Source of the DNA: Sacculina carcini
Taxonomy: Eukaryota > Arthropoda > Thecostraca > Sacculinidae
Direction: 5' to 3'
DNA: 64,000 bases
NCBI GenBank assembly: GCA_916048095.2
Contig: OU696596.1
Location: 372,001-436,000, forward strand
The notes beneath the pieces are model-generated. The model worked only from the letters and a program-made list of their open reading frames with translations. It did no database searches and was not told the origin of the DNA. A program made the translations under genes and the position numbers. Of the stretch, positions 39,017-52,325 are shown one piece after another. How positions within the stretch are numbered: position 1 is the stretch's first letter; the number at the start of each line of letters is the position of its first letter.

Positions 39017-41211
39017 TGTCCTAACTGTTACCTAAGTGTGCCCTAACTGTTACCTAAGTATGCCCTAAGTGTTACCTAAGTGTGCCCTAAGTGTTACCTA
39101 AGTGTGGCCTAAGTGTTACCTAAGTGTGCCCCAAGTGTTACCTAAGTGTGCCCTAAGTGTTAACTAAGTGTTACCTAAGTGTGCCCTAAGTGTTACCTAA
39201 GTGTACCATAAGTGTTACCTAAGTGTTACCTAAGTGTTACCTAAGTGTTACCTAAGAGTTACCTAAGTGTTACATATGTGTTACCTAAGTGTGCCCTAAG
39301 TGTTACCTAAGTGTGCGCTAAGTGTTACCTAAGTGTTATCTAAGTGTGCCCTAAGTGTTACCTAAGTGTGCCCTAAGTGTTACCTAAGTGTGCCCTAAGT
39401 GTTACCTAAGTGTGCCCTAAGTGTTACCCAAGTGTGCCCTAAGTGTTACCTAAGTGTGCCCTAAGTGTTACCTAAGTGTGCCCCAAGTGTTACCTAAGTG
39501 TGCCCTAAGTGTTAACTAAGTGTTACCTAAGTGTGCCCTAAGTGTTACCTAAGTGTGCCCTAAGTGTTACCTAAGTGTTACCTAAGTGTTACCTAAGTGT
39601 TACCTAAGTGTTACCTAAGTGTGCCCTAAGTGTTACCCAAGTGTTACCTAAGTGTTACCTAAGTGTTACCTAAGTGTTACCTAAGTATTACCTAAGTGTT
39701 ACCTAAGTGTGCCCTAAGTGTTACCTAAGTGTGCCCTAACTGTTACCTAAGTGTGCCCTAACTGTTACCTAAGTGTGCCCTAAGTGTTACCTAAGTGTGC
39801 CCTAAGTGTTACCTAAGTGTACCCTTAGTGTTACCTAAGTGTTACCTAAGTGTTAACTAAGTGTTACTTAAGTGTTACCCAAGTGTGCCCTAAGTGTTAC
39901 CTAAGTGTGCCCTAAGTGTTACCTAAGTGTACCCTAAGTGTTACCTAAGTGTTACCTAAGTGTTACCTAAGTGTTACCCAAGTGTTACCTAAGTGTGCCC
40001 TAAGTGTTACCTAAGTGTGCCCTAAGTGTGCCCTAAGTGTTACCTAAGTGTGCCCTAAGTGTTACCTAAGTGTACCCTAAGTGTTACCTAAGTGTGGCCT
40101 AAGTGTTACCTAAGTGTGCCCCAAGTGTTACCTAAGTGTGCCCTAAGTGTTAACTAAGTGTTACCTAAGTGTGCCCTAAGTGTTAGCTAAGTGTACCATG
40201 AGTGTTACCTAAGTGTTACCTAAGTGTTACCTAAGAGTTACCTAAGTGTTACATATGTGTTACCTAAGTGTGCCCTAAGTGTTACCTAAGTGTGCGCTAA
40301 GTGTTACCTAAGTGTTACCTAAGTGTGCCCTAAGTGTTACCTAAGTGTGCCCTAAGTGTTACCTAAGTGTGCCCTAAGTGTTACCTAAGTGTGCCCTAAG
40401 TGTTACCCAAGTGTGCCCTAAGTGTTACCTAAGTGTGCCCTAAGTGTTACCTAAGTGTGCCCCAAGTGTTACCTAAGTGTGCCCTAAGTGTTAACTAAGT
40501 GTTACCTAAGTGTGCCCTAAGTGTGCCCTAAGTGTTACCTAAGTGTACCCTTAGTGTTACCCAAGTGTTACCTAAGTGTTACCTAAGTGTTACCTAAGTG
40601 TGCCTTAAGTGTTACCTAAGTGTGCCCTAAGTGTTACCTAAGTGTGCCCTAAGTGTTACCCAAGTGTGCCCTAAGTGTTACCCAAGTGTGCCCTAAGTGT
40701 TACCTAAGTGTGCCCTAAGTGTGCCCTAAGTGTTACCTAAGTGTACCATAAGTGTTACCTAAGTGTTACCTAAGTGTTACCTAAGTGTTACCTAAGTGTT
40801 ACCTAAGAGTTACCTAAGTGTTACATAAGTGTTACCTAAGTGTGCCCTAAGTGTTACCTAAGTGTGCCCTAAGTGTTACCTAAGTGTGCCCTAAGTGTTA
40901 CCTAAGTGTGCCCTAAGTGTTACCTAAGTGTGCCCTAAGTGTGCCCTAAGTGTTACCTAAGTGTACCATAAGTGTTACCTAAGTGTTACCTAAGTGTTAC
41001 CTAAGTGTTACCTAAGTGTTACCTAAGTGTTACCTAAGTGTTACCCAAGTGTTACCTAAGTGTGCCCTAAGTGTTACCTAAGTGTGCCCTAAGTGTGCCC
41101 TAAGTGTTACCTAAGTGTACCCTTAGTGTTACCCAAGTGTTACCTAAGTGTTAACTAAGTGTTACCTAAGTGTGCCCTAAGTGTTACCTAAGTGTGCCCT
41201 AAGTGTTAAGT

Positions 41212-42624
41212 GTCCCTAAGTGTGTCCTAACTGTTACCTAAGTGTGCCCTAACTGTTACCTAAGTATGCCCTAAGTGTTACCTAAGTGTGCCCTAAGTGT
41301 TACCTAAGTGTGGCCTAAGTGTTACCTAAGTGTGCCCCAAGTGTTACCTAAGTGTGCCCTAAGTGTTAACTAAGTGTTACCTAAGTGTGCCCTAAGTGTT
41401 ACCTAAGTGTACCATAAGTGTTACCTAAGTGTTACCTAAGTGTTACCTAAGAGTTACCTAAGTGTTACATATGTGTTACCTAAGTGTGCCCTAAGTGTTA
41501 CCTAAGTGTGCGCTAAGTGTTACCTAAGTGTTACCTAAGTGTGCCCTAAGTGTTACCTAAGTGTGCCCTAAGTGTTACCTAAGTTTGCCCTAAGTGTTAC
41601 CTAAGTGTGCCCTAAGTGTTACCCAAGTGTGCCCTAAGTGTTACCTAAGTGTGGCCTAAGTGTTACCTAAGTGTGCCCCAAGTGTTACCTAAGTGTGCCC
41701 TAAGTGTTAACTAAGTGTTACCTAAGTGTGCCCTAAGTGTTACCTAAGTGTGCCCTAAGTGTTACCTAAGTGTTACCTAAGTGTTACCTAAGTGTTACCT
41801 AAGTGTGCCCTAAGTGTTACCCAAGTGTTACCTAAGTGTTACCTAAGTGTTACCTAAGTGTTACCTAAGTGTTACCTAAGTATTACCTAAGTGTTACCTA
41901 AGTGTGCCCTAAGTGTTACCTAAGTGTGCCCTAACTGTTACCTAAGTGTGCCCTAACTGTTACCTAAGTGTGCCCTAAGTGTTACCTAAGTGTGCCCTAA
42001 GTGTTACCTAAGTGTACCCTTAGTGTTACCTAAGTGTTACCTAAGTGTTAACTAAGTGTTACTTAAGTGTTACCCAAGTGTGCCCTAAGTGTTACCTAAG
42101 TGTGCCCTAAGTGTTACCTAAGTGTACCCTAAGTGTTACCTAAGTGTTACCTAAGTGTTACCTAAGTGTTACCCAAGTGTTACCTAAGTGTGCCCTAAGT
42201 GTTACCTAAGTGTGCCCTAAGTGTGCCCTAAGTGTTACCTAAGTGTGCCCTAAGTGTTACCTAAGTGTACCCTAAGTGTTACCTAAGTGTGGCCTAAGTG
42301 TTACCTAAGTGTGCCCCAAGTGTTACCTAAGTGTGCCCTAAGTGTTAACTAAGTGTTACCTAAGTGTACCATAAGTGTTACCTAAGTGTTACCTAAGTGT
42401 TACCTAAGTGTTACCTAAGTGTTACCTAAGTGTTACCTAAGTGTTACCCAAGTGTTACCTAAGTGTGCCCTAAGTGTTACCTAAGTGTGCCCTAAGTGTG
42501 CCCTAAGTGTTACCTAAGTGTACCCTTAGTGTTACCCAAGTGTTACCTAAGTGTTAACTAAGTGTTACCTAAGTGTGCCCTAAGTGTTACCTAAGTGTGC
42601 CCTAAGTGTTAAGTGTCCCTAAGT
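41212..42624. repeat. Pair of satellite copies sharing a private 10-bp monomer
   Basis: A monomer shortened by one base (gtccctaagt, 10 bp) lies at 41,212-41,221 and at 42,615-42,624, each time right after a 7-bp gttaagt unit and before gtgtcctaact. Other copies of this marker set have the full B monomer at this place. The shared deletion shows that one copy derives from the other, 1,403 bp apart. Confidence 0.8.
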
Positions 42625-45600
42625 GTGTCCTAACTGTTACCTAAGTGTGCCCTAACTGTTACCTAAGTATGCCCTAAGTGTTACCTAAGTGTGCCCTAAG
42701 TGTTACCTAAGTGTGGCCTAAGTGTTACCTAAGTGTGCCCCAAGTGTTACCTAAGTGTGCCCTAAGTGTTAACTAAGTGTTACCTAAGTGTGCCCTAAGT
42801 GTTACCTAAGTGTACCATAAGTGTTACCTAAGTGTTACCTAAGTGTTACCTAAGAGTTACCTAAGTGTTACATATGTGTTACCTAAGTGTGCCCTAAGTG
42901 TTACCTAAGTGTGCGCTAAGTGTTACCTAAGTGTTATCTAAGTGTGCCCTAAGTGTTACCTAAGTGTGCCCTAAGTGTTACCTAAGTTTGCCCTAAGTGT
43001 TACCTAAGTGTGCCCTAAGTGTTACCCAAGTGTGCCCTAAGTGTTACCTAAGTGTGGCCTAAGTGTTACCTAAGTGTGCCCCAAGTGTTACCTAAGTGTG
43101 CCCTAAGTGTTAACTAAGTGTTACCTAAGTGTGCCCTAAGTGTTACCTAAGTGTGCCCTAAGTGTTACCTAAGTGTTACCTAAGTGTTACCTAAGTGTTA
43201 CCTAAGTGTGCCCTAAGTGTTACCCAAGTGTTACCTAAGTGTTACCTAAGTGTTACCTAAGTGTTACCTAAGTGTTACCTAAGTATTACCTAAGTGTTAC
43301 CTAAGTGTGCCCTAAGTGTTACCTAAGTGTGCCCTAACTGTTACCTAAGTGTGCCCTAACTGTTACCTAAGTGTGCCCTAAGTGTTACCTAAGTGTGCCC
43401 TAAGTGTTACCTAAGTGTACCCTTAGTGTTACCTAAGTGTTACCTAAGTGTTAACTAAGTGTTACTTAAGTGTTACCTAAGTGTGCCCTAAGTGTTACCT
43501 AAGTGTGCCCTAAGTGTGCCCTAAGTGTTACCTAAGTGTACCATAAGTGTTACCTAAGTGTTACCTAAGTGTTACCTAAGTGTTACCTAAGTGTTACCTA
43601 AGTGTTACCTAAGTGTTACCCAAGTGTTACCTAAGTGTGCCCTAAGTGTTACCTAAGTGTGGCCTAAGTGTTACCTAAGTGTGCCCCAAGTGTTACCTAA
43701 GTGTGCCCTAAGTGTTAACTAAGTGTTACCTAAGTGTGCCCTAAGTGTTACCTAAGTGTACCATAAGTGTTACCTAAGTGTTACCTAAGTGTTACCTAAG
43801 AGTTACCTAAGTGTTACATATGTGTTACCTAAGTGTGCCCTAAGTGTTACCTAAGTGTGCGCTAAGTGTTACCTAAGTGTTATCTAAGTGTGCCCTAAGT
43901 GTTACCTAAGTGTGCCCTAAGTGTTACCTAAGTTTGCCCTAAGTGTTACCTAAGTGTGCCCTAAGTGTTACCCAAGTGTGCCCTAAGTGTTACCTAAGTG
44001 TGGCCTAAGTGTTACCTAAGTGTGCCCTAAGTGTTACCTAAGTGTGCCCTAAGTGTGCCCTAAGTGTTACCTAAGTGTACCATAAGTGTTACCTAAGTGT
44101 TACCTAAGTGTTACCTAAGTGTTACCTAAGTGTTACCTAAGTGTTACCTAAGTGTTACCCAAGTGTTACCTAAGTGTGCCCTAAGTGTTACCTAAGTGTG
44201 CCCTAAGTGTGCCCTAAGTGTTACCTAAGTGTACCCTTAGTGTTACCCAAGTGTTACCTAAGTGTTAACTAAGTGTTACCTAAGTGTGCCCTAAGTGTTA
44301 CCTAAGTGTGCCCTAAGTGTTAAGTGTGCCCTAAGTGTGTCCTAACTGTTACCTAAGTGTGCCCTAACTGTTACCTAAGTATGCCCTAAGTGTTACCTAA
44401 GTGTGCCCTAAGTGTTACCTAAGTGTGGCCTAAGTGTTACCTAAGTGTGCCCCAAGTGTTACCTAAGTGTGCCCTAAGTGTTAACTAAGTGTTACCTAAG
44501 TGTGCCCTAAGTGTTACCTAAGTGTACCATAAGTGTTACCTAAGTGTTACCTAAGTGTTACCTAAGAGTTACCTAAGTGTTACATATGTGTTACCTAAGT
44601 GTGCCCTAAGTGTTACCTAAGTGTGCGCTAAGTGTTACCTAAGTGTTATCTAAGTGTGCCCTAAGTGTTACCTAAGTGTGCCCTAAGTGTTACCTAAGTT
44701 TGCCCTAAGTGTTACCTAAGTGTGCCCTAAGTGTTACCCAAGTGTGCCCTAAGTGTTACCTAAGTGTGGCCTAAGTGTTACCTAAGTGTGCCCCAAGTGT
44801 TACCTAAGTGTGCCCTAAGTGTTAACTAAGTGTTACCTAAGTGTGCCCTAAGTGTTACCTAAGTGTGCCCTAAGTGTTACCTAAGTGTTACCTAAGTGTT
44901 ACCTAAGTGTTACCTAAGTGTGCCCTAAGTGTTACCCAAGTGTTACCTAAGTGTTACCTAAGTGTTACCTAAGTGTTACCTAAGTGTTACCTAAGTATTA
45001 CCTAAGTGTTACCTAAGTGTGCCCTAAGTGTTACCTAAGTGTGCCCTAAGTGTTACCTAAGTGTGCCCTAACTGTTACCTAAGTGTGCCCTAAGTGTTAC
45101 CTAAGTGTGCCCTAAGTGTTACCTAAGTGTACCCTTAGTGTTACCTAAGTGTTACCTAAGTGTTAACTAAGTGTTACTTAAGTGTTACCTAAGTGTGCCC
45201 TAAGTGTTACCTAAGTGTGCCCTAAGTGTGCCCTAAGTGTTACCTAAGTGTACCATAAGTGTTACCTAAGTGTTACCTAAGTGTTACCTAAGTGTTACCT
45301 AAGTGTTACCTAAGTGTTACCTAAGTGTTACCCAAGTGTTACCTAAGTGTGCCCTAAGTGTTACCTAAGTGTGGCCTAAGTGTTACCTAAGTGTGCCCCA
45401 AGTGTTACCTAAGTGTGCCCTAAGTGTTAACTAAGTGTTACCTAAGTGTGCCCTAAGTGTTACCTAAGTGTACCATAAGTGTTACCTAAGTGTTACCTAA
45501 GTGTTACCTAAGAGTTACCTAAGTGTTACATATGTGTTACCTAAGTGTGCCCTAAGTGTTACCTAAGTGTGCGCTAAGTGTTACCTAAGTGTTATCTAAG

Positions 45601-48600
45601 TGTGCCCTAAGTGTTACCTAAGTGTGCCCTAAGTGTTACCTAAGTGTGCCCTAAGTGTTACCTAAGTGTGCCCTAAGTGTTACCCAAGTGTGCCCTAAGT
45701 GTTACCTAAGTGTGGCCTAAGTGTTACCTAAGTGTGCCCCAAGTGTTACCTAAGTGTGCCCTAAGTGTTAACTAAGTGTTACCTAAGTGTGCCCTAAGTG
45801 TTACCTAAGTGTGCCCTAAGTGTTACCTAAGTGTTACCTAAGTGTTACCTAAGTGTTACCTAAGTGTGCCCTAAGTGTTACCCAAGTGTTACCTAAGTGT
45901 TACCTAAGTGTTACCTAAGTGTTACCTAAGTGTTACCTAAGTATTACCTAAGTGTTACCTAAGTGTGCCCTAAGTGTTACCTAAGTGTGCCCTAACTGTT
46001 ACCTAAGTGTGCCCTAACTGTTACCTAAGTGTGCCCTAAGTGTTACCTAAGTGTGCCCTAAGTGTTACCTAAGTGTACCCTTAGTGTTACCTAAGTGTTA
46101 CCTAAGTGTTAACTAAGTGTTACTTAAGTGTTACCTAAGTGTGCCCTAAGTGTTACCTAAGTGTGCCCTAAGTGTTACCTAAGTGTTACCTAAGTGTTAC
46201 CTAAGTGTTACCCAAGTGTTACCTAAGTGTGCCCTAAGTGTTACCTAAGTGTGCCCTAAGTGTGCCCTAAGTGTTACCTAAGTGTACCCTTAGTGTTACC
46301 CAAGTGTTACCTAAGTGTTAACTAAGTGTTACCTAAGTGTGCCCTAAGTGTTACCTAAGTGTGCCCTAAGTGTTAAGTGTGCCCTAAGTGTGTCCTAACT
46401 GTTACCTAAGTGTGCCCTAACTGTTACCTAAGTATGCCCTAAGTGTTACCTAAGTGTGCCCTAAGTGTTACCTAAGTGTGGCCTAAGTGTTACCTAAGTG
46501 TGCCCCAAGTGTTACCTAAGTGTGCCCTAAGTGTTAACTAAGTGTTACCTAAGTGTGCCCTAAGTGTTACCTAAGTGTACCATAAGTGTTACCTAAGTGT
46601 TACCTAAGTGTTACCTAAGTGTTACCTAAGTGTTACCTAAGAGTTACCTAAGTGTTACATATGTGTTACCTAAGTGTGCCCTAAGTGTTACCTAAGTGTG
46701 CGCTAAGTGTTACCTAAGTGTTATCTAAGTGTGCCCTAAGTGTTACCTAAGTGTGCCCTAAGTGTTACCTAAGTGTGCCCTAAGTGTTACCTAAGTGTGC
46801 CCTAAGTGTTACCCAAGTGTGCCCTAAGTGTTACCTAAGTGTGCCCTAAGTGTTACCTAAGTGTGCCCCAAGTGTTACCTAAGTGTGCCCTAAGTGTTAA
46901 CTAAGTGTTACCTAAGTGTGCCCTAAGTGTTACCTAAGTGTGCCCTAAGTGTTACCTAAGTGTTACCTAAGTGTTACCTAAGTGTTACCTAAGTGTTACC
47001 TAAGTGTGCCCTAAGTGTTACCCAAGTGTTACCTAAGTGTTACCTAAGTGTTACCTAAGTGTTACCTAAGTATTACCTAAGTGTTACCTAAGTGTGCCCT
47101 AAGTGTTACCTAAGTGTGCCCTAACTGTTACCTAAGTGTGCCCTAACTGTTACCTAAGTGTGCCCTAAGTGTTACCTAAGTGTGCCCTAAGTGTTACCTA
47201 AGTGTACCCTTAGTGTTACCTAAGTGTTACCTAAGTGTTAACTAAGTGTTACTTAAGTGTTACCCAAGTGTGCCCTAAGTGTTACCTAAGTGTGCCCTAA
47301 GTGTTACCTAAGTGTACCCTAAGTGTTACCTAAGTGTTACCTAAGTGTTACCTAAGTGTTACCCAAGTGTTACCTAAGTGTGCCCTAAGTGTTACCTAAG
47401 TGTGCCCTAAGTGTGCCCTAAGTGTTACCTAAGTGTACCCTTAGTGTTACCCAAGTGTTACCTAAGTGTTACCTAAGTGTGCCCTAAGTGTTACCTAAGT
47501 GTGCCCTAAGTGTTACCTAAGTGTGCCCTAAGTGTTACCCAAGTGTGCCCTAAGTGTTACCCAAGTGTGCCCTAAGTGTTACCTAAGTGTGCCCTAAGTG
47601 TGCCCTAAGTGTTACCTAAGTGTACCATAAGTGTTACCTAAGTGTTACCTAAGTGTTACCTAAGTGTTACCTAAGTGTTACCTAAGAGTTACCTAAGTGT
47701 TACATAAGTGTTACCTAAGTGTGCCCTAAGTGGTACCTAAGTGTGCCCTAAGTGTTACCTAAGTGTGCCCTAAGTGTTACCTAAGTGTGCCCTAAGTGTT
47801 ACCTAAGTGTGCCCTAAGTGTTATCTAAGTGTGCCCTAAGTGTTACCTAAGTGTACCCTAAGTGTTACCTAAGTGTGGCCTAAGTGTTACCTAAGTGTGC
47901 CCCAAGAGTTACCTAAGTGTGCCCTAAGTGTTAACTAAGTGTTACCTAAGTGTGCCCTAAGTGTTACCTAAGTGTACCATAAGTGTTACCTAAGTGTTAC
48001 CTAAGTGTTACCTAAGTGTTACCTAAGTGTTACCTAAGAGTTACCTAAGTGTTACATAAGTGTTACCTAAGTGTGCCCTAAGTGTTACCTAAGTGTGCCC
48101 TAAGTGTTACCCAAGTGTGCCCTAAGTGTTACCTAAGTGTGCCCTAAGTGTTACCTAAGTGTGCCCCAAGTGTTACCTAAGTGTGCCCTAAGTGTTACCT
48201 AAGTGTGCCCTAAGTGTTACCTAAGTGTTACCTAAGTGTTACCTAAGTGTTACCTAAGTGTTACCTAAGTGTTACCTAAGAGTTACCTAAGTGTTACATA
48301 AGTGTTACCTAAGTGTGCCCTAAGTGTTACCTAAGTGTACCCTTAGTGTTACCCAAGTGTTACCTAAGTGTTACCTAAGTGTTACCTAAGTGTGCCCTAA
48401 GTGTTACCTAAGTGTGCCCTAAGTGTTACCTAAGTGTGCCCTAAGTGTTACCCAAGTGTGCCCTAAGTGTTACCCAAGTGTGCCCTAAGTGTTACCTAAG
48501 TGTGCCCTAAGTGTGCCCTAAGTGTTACCTAAGTGTACCATAAGTGTTACCTAAGTGTTACCTAAGTGTTACCTAAGTGTTACCTAAGTGTTACCTAAGA

Positions 48601-50343
48601 GTTACCTAAGTGTTACATAAGTGTTACCTAAGTGTGCCCTAAGTGTTACCTAAGTGTGCCCTAAGTGTTACCTAAGAGTTACCTAAGTGTTACATAAGTG
48701 TTACCTAAGTGTGCCCTAAGTGTTACCTAAGTGTGCCCTAAGTGTTACCTAAGTGTGCCCTAAGTGTTACCTAAGTGTGCCCTAAGTGTTACCTAAGTGT
48801 GGCCTAAGTGTTACCTAAGTGTGCCCCAAGTGTTACCTAAGTGTGCCCTAAGTGTTAACTAAGTGTTACCTATGTGTGCCCTAAGTGTTACCTAAGTGTA
48901 CCATAAGTGTTACCTAAGTGTTACCTAAGTGTTACCTAAGTGTTACCTAAGAGTTACCTAAGTGTTACATATGTGTTACCTAAGTGTGCCCTAAGTGTTA
49001 CCTAAGTGTGCGCTAAGTGTTACCTAAGTGTTATCTAAGTGTGCCCTAAGTGTTACCTAAGTGTGCCCTAAGTGTTACCTAAGTGTGCCCTAAGTGTTAC
49101 CTAAGTGTGCCCTAAGTGTGCCCCAAGTGTTACCTAAGTGTGCCCTAAGTGTTAACTAAGTGTTACCTAAGTGTGCCCTAAGTGTTACCTAAGTGTGCCC
49201 TAAGTGTTACCTAAGTGTTACCTAAGTGTTACCTAAGTGTTACCTAAGTGTTACCTAAGTGTGCCCTAAGTGTTACCCAAGTGTTACCTAAGTGTTACCT
49301 AAGTGTTACCTAAGTGTTACCTAAGTATTACCTAAGTGTTACCTAAGTGTGCCCTAAGTGTTACCTAAGTGTGCCCTAACTGTTACCTAAGTGTGCCCTA
49401 ACTGTTACCTAAGTGTGCCCTAAGTGTTACCTAAGTGTGCCCTAAGTGTTACCTAAGTGTACCCTTAGTGTTACCTAAGTGTTACCTAAGTGTTAACTAA
49501 GTGCTACTTAAGTGTTACCCAAGTGTGCCCTAAGTGTTACCTAAGTGTGCCCTAAGTGTTACCTAAGTGTACCCTAAGTGTTACCTAAGTGTTACCTAAG
49601 TGTTACCTAAGTGTTACCCAAGTGTTACCTAAGTGTGCCCTAAGTGTTACCTAAGTGTGCCCTAAGTGTGCCCTAAGTGTTACCTAAGTGTACCCTTAGT
49701 GTTACCCAAGTGTTACATAAGTGTTACCTAAGTGTGCCCTAAGTGTTACCTAAGTGTGCCCTAAGTGTTACCCAAGTGTGCCCTAAGTGTTACCTAAGTG
49801 TGCCCTAAGTGTTACCTAAGTGTGCCCCAAGTGTTACCTAAGTGTGCCCTAAGTGTTACCTAAGTGTGCCCTAAGTGTTACCTAAGTGTTACCTAAGTGT
49901 TCCCTAAGTTTTACCTAAGTGTTACCTAAGTGTTACCTAAGAGTTACCTAAGTGTTACATAAGTGTTACCTAAGTGTGCCCTAAGTGTTACCTAAGTGTA
50001 CCCTTAGTGTTACCCAAGTGTTACCTAAGTGTTACCTAAGTGTTACCTAAGTGTGCCCTAAGTGTTACCTAAGTGTGCCCTAAGTGTTACCTAAGTGTGC
50101 CCTAAGTGTTACCCAAGTGTGCCCTAAGTGTTACCCAAGTGTGCCCTAAGTGTTACCTAAGTGTGCCCTAAGTGTGCCCTAAGTGTTACCTAAGTGTACC
50201 ATAAGTGTTACCTAAGTGTTACCTAAGTGTTACCTAAGTGTTACCTAAGTGTTACCTAAGAGTTACCTAAGTGTTACATAAGTGTTACCTAAGTGTGCCC
50301 TAAGTGTTACCTAAGTGTGCCCTAAGTGTTACCTAAGTGTGCC

Positions 50344-51443
50344 CTAAGTGTTACCTAAGTGTGCCCTAAGTGTTACCTAAGTGTGCCCTAAGTGTGCCCT
50401 AAGTGTTACCTAAGTGTACCATAAGTGTTACCTAAGTGTTACCTAAGTGTTACCTAAGTGTTACCTAAGTGTTACCTAAGTGTTACCTAAGTGTTACCCA
50501 AGTGATACCTAAGTGTGCCCTAAGTGTTACCTAAGTGTGCCCTAAGTGTGCCCCAAGTGTTACCTAAGTGTACCCTTAGTGTTACCCAAGTGTTACCTAA
50601 GTGTTAACTAAGTGTTACCTAAGTGTGCCCTAAGTGTTACCTAAGTGTGCCCTAAGTGTTACCTAAGTGTGCCCTAAGTGTTACCCAAGTGTGCCCTAAG
50701 TGTTACCTAAGTGTGCCCTAAGTGTTACCTAAGTGTGCCCCAAGTGTTACCTAAGTGTGCCCTAAGTGTTACCTAAGTGTACCCTAAGTGTTACCTAAGT
50801 GTTACCTAAGTGTGCCCTAAGTGTTACCCAAGTGTGCCCTAAGTGTTACCTAAGTGTGCCCCAAGTGTTACCTAAGTGTGCCCTAAGTGTTAACTAAGTG
50901 TTACCTAAGTGTGCCCTAAGTGTTACCTAAGTGTGCCCTAAGTGTGCCCTAAGTGTTACCTAAGTGTACCATAAGTGTTACCTAAGTGTTACCTAAGTGT
51001 TACCTAAGTGTTACCTAAGTGTTACCTAAGTGTTACCTAAGTGTTACCCAAGTGATACCTAAGTGTGCCCTAAGTGTTACCTAAGTGTGCCCTAAGTGTG
51101 CCCCAAGTGTTACCTAAGTGTACCCTTAGTGTTACCCAAGTGTTACCTAAGTGTTAACTAAGTGTTACCTAAGTGTGCCCTAAGTGTTACCTAAGTGTGC
51201 CCTAAGTGTTACCTAAGTGTGCCCTAAGTGTTACCCAAGTGTGCCCTAAGTGTTACCTAAGTGTGCCCTAAGTGTTACCTAAGTGTGCCCCAAGTGTTAC
51301 CTAAGTGTGCCCTAAGTGTTACCTAAGTGTACCCTAAGTGTTACCTAAGTGTTACCTAAGTGTGCCCTAAGTGTTACCCAAGTGTGCCCTAAGTGTTACC
51401 TAAGTGTGCCCCAAGTGTTACCTAAGTGTGCCCTAAGTGTTAA
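50344..51443. repeat. Perfect 550-bp tandem duplication (2 x 50 monomers)
   Basis: The sequence from about 50,344 to 50,893 is repeated at about 50,894 to 51,443 with no difference that I can see. The period is exactly 550 bp, or 50 monomers. Each copy holds the rare monomer gatacctaagt (50,503 and 51,053). The related segment right of the retrotransposon has only one copy of it (62,753), so this duplication is specific to the left segment or was lost in the right one. Confidence 0.85.
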
Positions 51444-52120
51444 CTAAGTGTTACCTAAGTGTGCCCTAAGTGTTACCTAAGTGTGCCCTAAGTGTTACCT
51501 AAGTGTTACCTAAGTGTTACCTAAGTGTCACCTAAGTGTGCCCTAAGTGTTACCCAAGTGTTACCTAAGTGTTACCTAAGTGTTACCTAAGTGTTACCTA
51601 AGTATTACCTAAGTGTTACCTAAGTGTGCCCTAAGTGTTACCTAAGTGTGCCCTAACTGTTACCTAAGTGTGCCCTAACTGTTACCTAAGTGTGCCCTAA
51701 GTGTTACCTAAGTGTGCCCTAAGTGTTACCTAAGTGTACCCTTAGTGTTACCTAAGTGTTACCTAAGTGTTAACTAAGTGTTACTTAAGTGTTACCTAAG
51801 TGTTACCTAAGTGTTACCTAAGTGTGCCCTAAGTGTTACCTAAGTGTGCCCTAAGTGTTACCTAAGTGTGCCCTAAGTGTTACCTAAGTGTTACCTAAGT
51901 GTTACCTAAGTGTTACCTAAGTGTGCCCTAAGTGTTACCTAAGTGTGCCCTAAGTGTTACCTAAGTGTGCCCTAAGTGTTACCTAAGTGTGCCCTAATTG
52001 TTACCTAAGTGTGCCCTAAGTGTTACCTAAGTGTGCCCTAAGTGTTACCTAAGTGTGCCCTAAGTGTTACCTAAGTGTGCTCTAAGTGCTACCTAAGTGT
52101 GCCCTAAGTGTTACCTAAGT

Positions 52121-52125
52121 GTGCC
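52121..52125. repeat. Left target-site duplication GTGCC
   Basis: GTGCC directly precedes the first base of the 5' LTR and is repeated directly after the 3' LTR at 59,139-59,143. Removing the element and one copy restores a normal class B monomer with the 11-bp register intact. Five bases is a usual length for BEL/Pao integration. Confidence 0.95.
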
Positions 52126-52188
52126 TGTAACGCCTGGCCAAACTTCGTCTTATTTTGTCTCGTCGTTTTTGTCTGGCAACGCAGCGCC

Positions 52189-52195
52189 TATATTT
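52189..52195 (+). promoter_or_regulatory. Candidate TATA box of the 5' LTR
   Basis: TATATTT lies 63 bases into the LTR, between GC-rich flanks (gcgcc before, ggcag after). A start about 30 bases downstream (near 52,220) would leave the ATTAAA signal about 80 bases inside the transcript, a workable arrangement for R. The same motif is at 58,730-58,736 in the 3' LTR. This is motif evidence only. Confidence 0.4.
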
Positions 52196-52325
52196 GGCAG
52201 CCTGTGCACGTGCCTTACTGCGTATTATGTGTATTGCCCCTGGAGTAGAGGTTTTGTGTCTGAGATTTTGTGCCTGAGAGTTGTACTTGTTTGCGCCACA
52301 TTAAACCCAAGAGAGGCCAGAAAGT

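Larger units (their letters stand above)
1..52125. repeat. 11-bp tandem satellite array, left part (about 4,740 monomers)
   Basis: The whole stretch is head-to-tail copies of an 11-bp unit with no unrelated insertion. Two classes dominate, A (gttacctaagt) and B (gtgccctaagt), differing at monomer positions 3 and 4 (TA versus GC) and 5 (A versus C). They often alternate to give a 22-bp dimer, with runs of A between. Recurrent point variants include gtaccataagt, gtacccttagt, gttaactaagt, gttacccaagt, gtggcctaagt, gtgccccaagt, gttacatatgt, gtgcgctaagt, gttatctaagt and gtgccctaact. These recur in a conserved order, showing higher-order structure. Orientation never flips. Every monomer carries TAA on the plus strand and TAG or TAA on the minus strand. 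Because 11 is not a multiple of 3, these stops fall in all frames, so the array cannot encode a protein of useful length. No gene is present. I do not recognise the satellite family; a pericentromeric, subtelomeric or heterochromatic location is possible but not shown. Confidence 0.97.

Noticed and set aside
1-52125. CRISPR-like or minisatellite coding array
   Set aside because: Repeats are contiguous 11-mers with no unique spacers, and each monomer brings stop codons on both strands in rotating frames.
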